Origin: Actinobacteria bacterium UBA3120
GTDB lineage: Bacteria > Actinomycetota > Actinomycetes > S36-B12
Direction: 5' to 3'
DNA: 11,350 bases
NCBI GenBank assembly: GCA_002365735.1
Contig: DEZY01000046.1
Span: 1 to 11,350, forward strand
The notes under the pieces are model-generated. The model ran no database searches, had not been told where the DNA came from, and saw nothing but the letters and a program-made list of their open reading frames with translations. The position numbers and the translations under genes are program-made. Of the stretch, positions 5,744 to 11,350 are shown piece after piece (position 1 is the stretch's first letter; each line of letters begins with the position of its first letter).

Positions 5744-6828
5744 ACCCCGGTCAAGTCTGCGAGGGCGCCAAGAAAGAATGGGCCGATGCCACCGGCTGTT
5801 GCCCCAGCAACAGCAGAAAGTGCTGATGCGCGGTCACTTTGACCGCCAGAAGCCATGACAACGCGGCTGAGCCCCAGTGGCCAAAACAGCGCCATACCGA
5901 TACCGCCGATCACGAGTCCAAACAGCATCATTGCGGCGGCTGAGGAAAACCACACGACAAGCCAGCCGCCAAAAGCAACGAGTACAGCGAGGGTCAGGAT
6001 TCGGTCAACGGGGAAGTATTCGGCAAAGCGTGCACCTAAAACTCGACCAATAAAGATTCCGCCAGTAAGGGCACCCACTGAAGCCGCCGCAGCGCCCGCT
6101 TCGAAACCTGCTCGATCGCGCAGTAGGTCGGCACTCCATAGGGTGAGGGTGAATTCAGTGCTCAGTAATAGAAAAAGTGTCGCAAGTGCCCACCAAAATC
6201 TGCGCGGGAACGGAGCCCGACGCGACTCGCGGATGTGTTCGTCAATGGGAACCCGGAAAACATGTGGACTTCTACGCATGAGCAGCAGGCTCACGACATA
6301 TCCGATGAGTAACACCCACAAACCAAACCGCCAGCCGAGGAAAAATACCGCACCGAATCCGATGGCGAGGGGCGACAAAATGCCGCCTAAAGCTGCAAGC
6401 GCGTTTGCTTCAGTGATAGCTGCAGGGCCGGCTTTTTGCTGGTAGTCAAAGAGAAACGCACTTCCCCCAATAATAATAGCGGAGCCAAATAATGAGGCGA
6501 AAAATGCGCCAATGAGAGTGACCGCAGTTCCGCCCGGGACAGTGTAGATCAAGATTCCAGTTGCTGAACCGAATACCGCAATGGTGAGAAATTTGCCACG
6601 GCCTAAAGTCAGAATCAAACGTGCCGCGATGAGTCCTGCAAAAATTCCTCCGATGGAGAAGGCGACTGCATGCAAGCTCGAAATGGTGCGGGAGGTTCCC
6701 TGCTCATCCCGTATCAACGCTTGGGTTGCGCTCAAACCGTAGATGAACCATGAGTAAGAAGTAATGAGGAGGTAGGAGGCCCAAGTTGGACTGTCACGCT
6801 TTGGCTTAACCGCGACCAGCTTGCTCAT
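5629..6828 (-). CDS. Major facilitator superfamily transporter
   Basis: A 399-aa polytopic membrane protein with about 12 hydrophobic helices. The N-terminus is cytoplasmic and basic (MSKLVAVKPKRD), and a central charged loop (RVPIDEHIRESRRAPFPRR, about 190-210) separates two six-helix halves, as in the MFS fold. The loops between helices 2-3 and 8-9 (ARLILTLGRGKFL and ARFAEYFPVDRIL) resemble the conserved MFS inter-helix loops. It may correspond to the Rv0876c-type transporters of the same actinobacterial neighbourhood, but the substrate cannot be read from sequence. Its ATG overlaps the serC stop (ATGA, 6825-6828), so it is probably co-translated with serC; export of an amino acid or a pathway-linked metabolite is a guess. 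Its last 37 codons, including the final helix, overlap the convergent propeller-like gene. Confidence 0.88.
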   Translation of the reverse strand: MSKLVAVKPKRDSPTWASYLLITSYSWFIYGLSATQALIRDEQGTSRTISSLHAVAFSIGGIFAGLIAARLILTLGRGKFLTIAVFGSATGILIYTVPGGTAVTLIGAFFASLFGSAIIIGGSAFLFDYQQKAGPAAITEANALAALGGILSPLAIGFGAVFFLGWRFGLWVLLIGYVVSLLLMRRSPHVFRVPIDEHIRESRRAPFPRRFWWALATLFLLLSTEFTLTLWSADLLRDRAGFEAGAAAASVGALTGGIFIGRVLGARFAEYFPVDRILTLAVLVAFGGWLVVWFSSAAAMMLFGLVIGGIGMALFWPLGLSRVVMASGGQSDRASALSAVAGATAGGIGPFFLGALADLTGVHTAFLILPVILFSGLFLIRIKPVTRAIIPVITANSET

Positions 6829-7946
6829 ACGAGTTGCGCAATGACAAAATCAATCGAGGCGATCAGGGCTCGGACATCTTGCGGGTCAACGGCGGGAAAA
6901 ACTGCGATGCGCAGTTGGTTGCGCCCAAGTTTGCGGTAGGGCTCCGTGTCAACAATTCCATGTGCGCGCAGTGCCTTCGTTATTGCGGTCGCATCGATTG
7001 AGTCATCAACGTCAATTGTTGTAACAACTCCCGAACGCAGTACGGGGTCCACCACAAACGGGCTGAGCAGGTCATTGGATTCAGCCCAAGAGTAGATGAT
7101 CTCAGAGGATTCCGTAGTGCGTGCAGTGGTCCATGCCAGTCCACCATTGGAATTAAACCAATCTACTTGCTCAGCCATCATGTAAATCGTGGCAAGTGCG
7201 GGAGTGTTGTATGTCTGTTGTAGTCGTGAGTTGTCAATCGCGGTAATCAGATCTAGGGAGTCGGGAATCCATCGACCTGACTGCTTGATCTGCGTGGCCC
7301 GAGCAATTGCTGCCGGAGACATCAGCGCGAACCATAAACCACCGTCAGATCCGAAACTTTTTTGTGGTGCGAAGTAGTAGGTGTCACACTCGGTGAGATC
7401 GACATGTAAGCCACCCGCACCTGATGTTGCATCGATAAGCATAAGTGATTCTGGGTCGGCTCCGGCAACACGCTGCGGAGTCACTGCGACTCCGGTTGAG
7501 GTTTCGTTGTGGGGCGTGCAGTAGGCGTCAATACCCGCGAGCGCTTCAAACACCGGAGCACTCCCCGGATCAGATTTACGAATATCAGGCTCACCCAGTT
7601 GCGGTGCTTTCTGCGCACCGGATGCGAACTTGGCGCCGAATTCACCAAAAGAAAGGAATTGGGCGCGATCACGAATCAATCCAAATGAAGCAATATCCCA
7701 AAATGCGGTTGAGCCGCCATTGCCCAAAATCACTTCGTAGCCTTCGGGGAGATCAAACAGGCTTGCCAGTCCCTCGCGTAATCGCTGCACTTGTGCGCGC
7801 ACAGGTGCTTGACGGTGGGAGGTCCCTAGATAGGACTGCCAGACACCGGCTAGCGCGTCGGTTTGCTCCTTACGCACCTTAGAAGGACCGCTGCCGAATC
7901 GTCCGTCAACTGGGAGAAGTTCGGCCGGGATCACAATGTTGCTCAC
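6825..7946 (-). CDS. serC: Phosphoserine aminotransferase, actinobacterial type
   Basis: A 373-aa PLP-dependent class V aminotransferase. It converts 3-phosphohydroxypyruvate and glutamate to phosphoserine and 2-oxoglutarate, the second step of serine synthesis, in the cytosol. The PLP Schiff-base lysine is Lys196 in YFAPQKSFGSDGGLW. Other landmarks are FGSGPSKVR near the N-terminus, NGGSTAFWD (76-84) in the cofactor phosphate region, HNETSTG (146-152) and IDATSGAGG (171-179) with the cofactor-ring Asp172. Length and motifs match the actinobacterial SerC subfamily rather than the E. coli type. The GTG start has AAGGAG 5 bases upstream. It is first in a probable serC-MFS operon with a 4-bp overlap, and it is divergent from pdxH. 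Confidence 0.95.
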   Translation of the reverse strand: MSNIVIPAELLPVDGRFGSGPSKVRKEQTDALAGVWQSYLGTSHRQAPVRAQVQRLREGLASLFDLPEGYEVILGNGGSTAFWDIASFGLIRDRAQFLSFGEFGAKFASGAQKAPQLGEPDIRKSDPGSAPVFEALAGIDAYCTPHNETSTGVAVTPQRVAGADPESLMLIDATSGAGGLHVDLTECDTYYFAPQKSFGSDGGLWFALMSPAAIARATQIKQSGRWIPDSLDLITAIDNSRLQQTYNTPALATIYMMAEQVDWFNSNGGLAWTTARTTESSEIIYSWAESNDLLSPFVVDPVLRSGVVTTIDVDDSIDATAITKALRAHGIVDTEPYRKLGRNQLRIAVFPAVDPQDVRALIASIDFVIAQLV

Positions 7947-8221
7947 GTTTGCTCCTTGGTTTATGGCGGTTCACCTGGGGCGTGATTTATTGACCTGCTC
8001 GAGACAGGCCGAGCCCAGGTCGGGTTCAGGTCGGGTTCAGGTCGGGCCTAGATGGGGTGTGGCTCTAGTTTATTGTGCGCCAGTGGAGCCGGTCCCAGTG
8101 GATTGGATCGGGGGTGCCGAATGTTTCCTTGTGGGCAGGAATGTGACAGTGATTTGGGGACATATCGAAAATCTGAGCTGCCGAATTGGTGGGATCGGCG
8201 CATACGTGGTGAAATCAGGTC
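7947..8221. other. Divergent serC/pdxH intergenic region
   Basis: 275 bases between two leftward and rightward genes. From the serC side it holds the AAGGAG ribosome-binding site, an 11-bp tandem array (8005-8048), and an AT-rich CTAGTTTATT patch (8065-8074) that reads TAGTTT rightward and TAAACT leftward and so could carry overlapping divergent -10 boxes. A direct repeat CCAGTGGA follows (8080-8087 and 8095-8102). If the patch is the promoter, the serC leader would contain the whole 11-bp array and the pdxH leader would be about 145 nt. No -35 boxes or known riboswitch were recognised. Confidence 0.5.
8005..8048. repeat. Tandem array, four 11-bp units (CAGGTCGGGTT)
   Basis: Units: 8005-8015 CAGGCCGAGCC (degenerate), 8016-8026 and 8027-8037 CAGGTCGGGTT (identical), 8038-8048 CAGGTCGGGCC. 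The period is close to one helical turn, so a protein bound to each unit would sit on the same face of the DNA. It lies about 58 bases upstream of the serC GTG, in the divergent serC/pdxH region. Function is unknown: a regulator array, a leader element or neutral slippage are all possible. Confidence 0.9.
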
Positions 8222-8893
8222 ATGGTAAAGAATCCTCAGGTTCCTGTGAGTGGGCTTCGGATTTCCTATGACCTTGGGGTTTTAACCCAGGAGATGATGG
8301 CGGCCGACCCCGTTGAGCAATTTGGACGCTGGTTCGAGTACACGCGGAATTCCGCGATTCTGGAGCCAAATGCAATGGTAGTGAGCACCGTAGGGCTAGA
8401 TCCACAGGGAAATGCGCGTCCGGCCTCTCGAACGGTCCTTCTCAAGGATTTTTCGGATTCGGGGTTCAGTTTCTACACGAACTTGGGGTCAGCTAAGAGT
8501 TCAGATCTTGTGGCCAATCCGAATGTGACATTGCTGTTTCCCTGGTACGAACTACACCGACAGGTGATCATTTCGGGTAAAGCGCAACTGGTTTCTAGAA
8601 CTATGGTTGAGGAATATTTCCACTCCCGTCCGCGTGAGTCTCAGATTGGAGCCTGGTCGAGTAAGCAATCGGCAATTTTGGAAAGCAGACAAGCCCTTGA
8701 TTCGAGGTTCGCGTATTACGAACAGCGTTTCGCAGACCTTGAGCTAATCCCGGTGCCAGATTTCTGGGGAGGATGGCAAGTGCTCCCACATCGCATTGAG
8801 TTTTGGCAAGGCCGTGAATCTCGCCTTCATGATCGGCTCGTATATGTATTGCAGGAAGATGCGAGCTGGAACCTTGAACGATTGAGTCCGTAG
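8222..8893 (+). CDS. pdxH: Pyridoxamine/pyridoxine 5'-phosphate oxidase
   Basis: A 223-aa FMN-dependent oxidase that converts PNP or PMP to PLP with oxygen. Family motifs are in order: EPNAMVVSTV (48-57), the FMN-binding RTVLLK (70-75) and FYTN (84-87), LLFPWYELHRQV (104-115), the QIGAWSSKQS segment (141-150), and the C-terminal WGGW ... RIEFWQGRESRLHDR (182-205) ending in ERLSP, the usual terminus. Length is typical (about 210-230). ATG 8222 has only a weak CAGG upstream. A TGAAAT hexamer 6 bases before it is a poor -10 match, and GTG 8246 is an alternative start that loses only non-conserved residues. It is divergent from serC, whose product needs PLP. Confidence 0.95.
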   Translation: MVKNPQVPVSGLRISYDLGVLTQEMMAADPVEQFGRWFEYTRNSAILEPNAMVVSTVGLDPQGNARPASRTVLLKDFSDSGFSFYTNLGSAKSSDLVANPNVTLLFPWYELHRQVIISGKAQLVSRTMVEEYFHSRPRESQIGAWSSKQSAILESRQALDSRFAYYEQRFADLELIPVPDFWGGWQVLPHRIEFWQGRESRLHDRLVYVLQEDASWNLERLSP

Positions 8894-8896
8894 CTA

Positions 8897-8910
8897 GCCG
8901 GCCCGCCGGC
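8897..8910. terminator. Short GC-rich inverted repeat between convergent pdxH and RHH genes
   Basis: GCCGGC-CC-GCCGGC falls in the 25-base gap between the two stop codons. It could form a small hairpin with about a 5-bp stem. There is no T-run on either side, so intrinsic termination is uncertain, but its position between convergent genes suggests a bidirectional stop signal. Confidence 0.3.
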
Positions 8911-8918
8911 GCCGCTCG

Positions 8919-9203
8919 CTACTCGTTTAAGCGCAAAGCGATGAGTTCGTTGATCGAGATACCTTTAGCCTTTGCATCAGATTTTAGTTTCTTGCGAAGT
9001 GATTTGGGAATAGCGATTGAGACTTCGACTAATTTTTCACGACGTGGACGTTTGACCGAGTCGCTCACATTGCCGAAACCGGTTGCGTCTTGACCCATTT
9101 GCTTAGGTTCGGAAGACCCAGTCTCTGATACAGGGTGAACACTTGTATCTCCAGCCTTGCGCAAAGACGGTCTTGGAGTTACATCGAATTCCGTTTTAGC
9201 CAT
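8919..9203 (-). CDS. Small ribbon-helix-helix protein, probable ParA partner (ParG-like)
   Basis: A 94-aa protein. Residues 1-56 look disordered (polar, Gly/Ser/Pro-rich) with basic clusters TPRPSLRK (9-16) and KRPRREK (51-57). Residues 57-94 fit a ribbon-helix-helix fold: strand VEVSIAIP, helix SLRKKLKSDAKAKG, helix SINELIALRLNE. A flexible basic tail plus a C-terminal RHH dimerisation and DNA-binding domain is the layout of ParG-type centromere-binding proteins, whose tail stimulates ParF ATPase. Its gene follows the ParA stop by 2 bases (TAG-TC-ATG), so the two are almost certainly co-expressed. The alternative GTG at 9215 would overlap parA and adds four residues; ATG 9203 is preferred. 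Family and DNA target are not known; ParG-like function is inferred from layout. Confidence 0.75.
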   Translation of the reverse strand: MAKTEFDVTPRPSLRKAGDTSVHPVSETGSSEPKQMGQDATGFGNVSDSVKRPRREKLVEVSIAIPKSLRKKLKSDAKAKGISINELIALRLNE

Positions 9204-9205
9204 GA

Positions 9206-9979
9206 CTAGCCCCACAACCTTTTCCTCGGTGACATGATTGCTATTACTTGATCAAAGACCCCGGCAAGCTCGCGCCCTGCCGGTGAGTCCCACGCGTGAA
9301 TTGGCATCCCGGCGGCCTCCGCTTGGGTGATTGCATTTCGTTCCGGCACTTCAACGTCAAGAACAACAGGACCAAAAGCATCGCGTAGCTCCATGGTGCG
9401 GTTACGGTGCTCGGCGACAGTTGGACGAACCCGATTGAGCAGGATTTGCGCCGGGTTGAGCATGGGGTTAGATGCCAAGCGGATAACGTCAACCGCCTCA
9501 ACCGCTTGCTCGGCTCCAGCCAAAGCAAAGTAGGCGGGCTCGGTAACGACTAGCGCATCGGTTGCGCTGTGTAGGGCATTGCGCGTCATTTCACCCAGAG
9601 AGGGCGGGCAGTCAATAAGCACAAGGTCGTATTGCCGGGGGAGATTGCCCAATGCGATTCGGAGACGTTGGGAGGAAAGCGGACCTTCAATTGTGTTGCG
9701 GTGCTCGAGTGAACGATCTGCGCAAAGAACCTGAACTCGATTGCCCCAGGCGGAGTCGACGATCGCATCGGCCGCTATTCCAGGTCTTGGATCGGCCAAA
9801 ACGTCATTCATGGTGAACTCAGGATTGGTTACGCCAAGACCCATGGTGGCATTGCCTTGGGGATCAAGATCGATAACGAGAACCCGCTCGCCCCGCCGCC
9901 AGGCGGCACTTGCCAAACCCAGGGCGACAGTGGTTTTACCCACACCGCCCTTCATGGAGAGCACGGCCAAGGTTTGCAT
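9206..9979 (-). CDS. Orphan ParA/ParF-family ATPase
   Basis: A 257-aa deviant Walker ATPase. The Walker A motif SMKGGVGKTT (8-17) has signature Lys10 and Lys15, VLVIDLDPQGNAT (33-45) is the Walker A' strand with catalytic Asp37, and LVLIDCPPS (119-127) is Walker B. ATP-dependent dimers of this family bind DNA non-specifically and move or segregate a cargo. ATG 9979 is chosen because the Walker motif follows 7 residues later, as in Soj-like proteins; the frame is open to about 10300 but that extension lies inside the photolyase gene and is not family-like. It starts 10 bases after the photolyase stop and is followed 2 bases later by the RHH gene. No canonical ParB, parS or oriC genes are nearby, so it is probably not the main chromosome-segregation ParA. 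Confidence 0.9.
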   Translation of the reverse strand: MQTLAVLSMKGGVGKTTVALGLASAAWRRGERVLVIDLDPQGNATMGLGVTNPEFTMNDVLADPRPGIAADAIVDSAWGNRVQVLCADRSLEHRNTIEGPLSSQRLRIALGNLPRQYDLVLIDCPPSLGEMTRNALHSATDALVVTEPAYFALAGAEQAVEAVDVIRLASNPMLNPAQILLNRVRPTVAEHRNRTMELRDAFGPVVLDVEVPERNAITQAEAAGMPIHAWDSPAGRELAGVFDQVIAIMSPRKRLWG

Positions 9980-9986
9980 GGGGCTA

Positions 9987-9992
9987 AGCCTA
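9987..9992 (-). promoter_or_regulatory. -10 box (TAGGCT) for possible internal parA transcript
   Basis: On the leftward strand TAGGCT is followed by 7 bases and then the ParA ATG at 9979. The hexamer begins with the TAG stop codon of the photolyase gene. Only a weak AGG lies in the Shine-Dalgarno zone. This suggests a leaderless internal transcript in addition to any read-through from the photolyase gene. Confidence 0.4.
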
Positions 9993-11350
9993 TGAGCCCG
10001 AGTTCGCAGAGGTCTCTTTGGCAGCGGCGTAGTCGGCCAGGGCGACCGCACGCTCCACTTTGTGGTCGACAACGGGTCGTGGATAGCGATGTGAGTATCC
10101 GTCGGGTGCATCCCATGGTTCATGGGCAGTAGCGCCGGGTAGATGGGCAAGTTCAGGAAGATAGCGCCTGATGTATTCCCCATGGGGATCGAACTTGATG
10201 CCCTGAGTGATTGGGTTGAAGACCCGATAGAACGGGGATGCATCGGTGCCACATCCGGCGGTCCACTGCCAACCGTGGGTATTACTGGCGATATCACCAT
10301 CGCGTAGCCACTTCATGAACCACGGCGCGCCCACCTGCCAAGGTATATGCAGGTCTTTGATCAGAAAACTGGCAACGACCATGCGGACCCGGTTGTGGAT
10401 CCAGCCCTCGGCGCGTAGTTGTCGCATCCCCGCGTCAACGAACGGGAATCCTGTCTGACCTTGTTTCCACGCATTCACGTGTTCCTCGGCAGTAGCGCCG
10501 CTGGCCCAAGGCATGTTGACGTCAAACTTTTCGTTGAGAGAAACGTGCGTGCTCTGGGGCGTATTGAAAAGCACATCGGCGTAGAACTCACGCCAGCAAA
10601 TTTCCTTTCGAAATACTTCATCGCTGTCACCAAGTTCAGCCAGCACACTGCGTGGGTGGATCTCACCGTATTTCAAGTGATGTGAGAGTGAACTGGTTCC
10701 TGCAAGGTCGGGGCGGTTGCGATCTTCCGCGTAGTGTGCGAGGGCATTTTTTCTAAACTCACTCCACATCTTCCATGCTGCTTCCTCGCCAGCTGGGGGA
10801 AGGACCAGCCCAGGAATCGAATTGGGTTGGGGGAGTTGCTCTGTGGGGGCGGATTGAAACACAAAATTTTTGGGAATCGAATCGGCGGGTGCGCGCCACC
10901 CATGAGTCGTCCATACCTTATAAAAGGGTGTAAATACCCGATAGGGAGTCTCATCACTTTTTCGGACACGACCGGGTGCAACAGCGTAGGGCGACCCGAC
11001 ACGAACTAAGTCAACCCCAATATCTGCGAGGGCACTGTCAACAGCATGATCGCGTTTTTGCCCGTAGGGTCCGAAGTCAGCGGCAATGTGAACAGTGCCC
11101 GCTGAAACCTCATGTGCGAAATTGGCAACGATCACTGAGGGCAGGCCCGATCGAATAACCAGTCGCCCTGCTAGTTGAGTATTGAGCTTCGAGAGTGAGT
11201 CAATCAGGTAGTTCGTGCGAACTGAGCCGGACTGCCCCCACAGAATCGGATCGAGAACGAAAAGGGCATAGACGTTGGAGTCGGATGCAATCGCGTCGAG
11301 CAACGCCGGATTGTCCTTGAGTCGCAGATCCCGCCGAAACCACATCACTG
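9990..11350 (-). CDS. phr: Deoxyribodipyrimidine photolyase (cryptochrome/photolyase family), 5' end at window edge
   Basis: About 452 aa visible, near full length for the family (440-480). It uses blue or near-UV light and FAD to split cyclobutane pyrimidine dimers. The N-terminal alpha/beta antenna domain begins MWFRRDLRLKDNPALLDA. The C-terminal FAD domain has CWREFYADVLF, TGFPFVDAGMRQLRAEGW, NRVRMVVASFLIKDL, and DGDIASNTHGWQW followed by GTDASPFYRVFNP. By remembered alignment, Trp281, Trp337 and Trp360 (counted from the GTG at 11348) match the electron-transfer triad. GTG 11348 or ATG 11345 could be the start, but relatives usually have a few residues before the WFRRD motif and the frame is open at the edge, so a start just outside is likely. 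The antenna cofactor cannot be judged. Its stop lies 10 bases before parA. Confidence 0.92.
   Translation of the reverse strand, partial: VMWFRRDLRLKDNPALLDAIASDSNVYALFVLDPILWGQSGSVRTNYLIDSLSKLNTQLAGRLVIRSGLPSVIVANFAHEVSAGTVHIAADFGPYGQKRDHAVDSALADIGVDLVRVGSPYAVAPGRVRKSDETPYRVFTPFYKVWTTHGWRAPADSIPKNFVFQSAPTEQLPQPNSIPGLVLPPAGEEAAWKMWSEFRKNALAHYAEDRNRPDLAGTSSLSHHLKYGEIHPRSVLAELGDSDEVFRKEICWREFYADVLFNTPQSTHVSLNEKFDVNMPWASGATAEEHVNAWKQGQTGFPFVDAGMRQLRAEGWIHNRVRMVVASFLIKDLHIPWQVGAPWFMKWLRDGDIASNTHGWQWTAGCGTDASPFYRVFNPITQGIKFDPHGEYIRRYLPELAHLPGATAHEPWDAPDGYSHRYPRPVVDHKVERAVALADYAAAKETSANSGS

Noticed and set aside
5855..6445. 196-codon rightward open frame antisense to the MFS gene
   Set aside because: The translation is Ser/Thr/Arg/Pro-rich with no domain, and it is a mirror of a clear transporter gene.
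7445..7882. 145-codon rightward open frame antisense to serC
   Set aside because: Arg/His-rich composition without motifs; serC on the opposite strand is unambiguous.
2737..8048. Possible CRISPR nature of the two tandem arrays
   Set aside because: Units of 9 and 11 bp are directly adjacent with no spacers, and there are no cas genes.
8073..8228. TTG-initiated frame running into the pdxH start in another frame
   Set aside because: No Shine-Dalgarno, Cys/Trp/Arg-rich random composition; not a convincing leader peptide.
7936..8271. 111-codon rightward open frame spanning the serC/pdxH region
   Set aside because: It overlaps the starts of both real genes, has no ribosome-binding site, and no recognisable protein features.
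9980..10300. Long N-terminal extension of ParA to position 10300
   Set aside because: It lies entirely within the photolyase gene, is not family-like, and the Walker A motif requires the start at 9979.

Overview
The window is chromosomal DNA from an actinobacterium. The evidence is gene content: an actinobacterial-type SerC, DUF3027 and DUF2530 proteins side by side (as around Rv0882/Rv0883c/serC in Mycobacterium, from memory), a long cold-shock protein of the Rv0871 type, and an Rv0862c-like helicase-associated protein. Base composition looks moderate (not computed), well below Streptomyces or Mycobacterium. GTG starts, overlapping genes and short gaps suggest a compact genome, perhaps an aquatic lineage; the photolyase fits a sunlit habitat. 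No transposase, integrase, phage gene, CRISPR array, tRNA or rRNA was seen.

Layout. 1-976 (+): 3' part of an enolase-superfamily o-succinylbenzoate synthase / N-acylamino acid racemase (menC type), meeting tail to tail with a helicase-associated, WYL-like protein (973-2712, -). 2713-3028: intergenic, with a 5 x 9-bp tandem array and a duplicated 12-bp promoter element. 3029-4351 (+): extended cold-shock protein, then a DUF3027 protein. 4348-4569 (-): DUF2530 membrane protein. 4626-5743 (+): a 29-aa one-helix membrane peptide and an exported beta-propeller-like protein with a C-terminal anchor. 5629-7946 (-): serC and an MFS transporter joined by an ATGA overlap. 7947-8221: divergent serC/pdxH region with a 4 x 11-bp tandem array. 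8222-8893 (+): pdxH. 8919-11350 (-): photolyase (cut by the window end), an orphan ParA ATPase and a small ribbon-helix-helix protein with a flexible tail.

How the genes may work together. SerC is a PLP enzyme and PdxH makes PLP, so their divergent pairing links cofactor supply to serine synthesis. ParA plus the tailed RHH protein looks like a ParF/ParG-type positioning or partition module with no canonical ParB in view; this is the best candidate for an undescribed system. Four genes share a TANNNT-like hexamer 6-7 nt upstream of the start codon and lack a convincing Shine-Dalgarno, which suggests leaderless transcripts. Three of the four tail-to-tail gene pairs overlap, one of them by 115 bp, where transmembrane helices are encoded on both strands.
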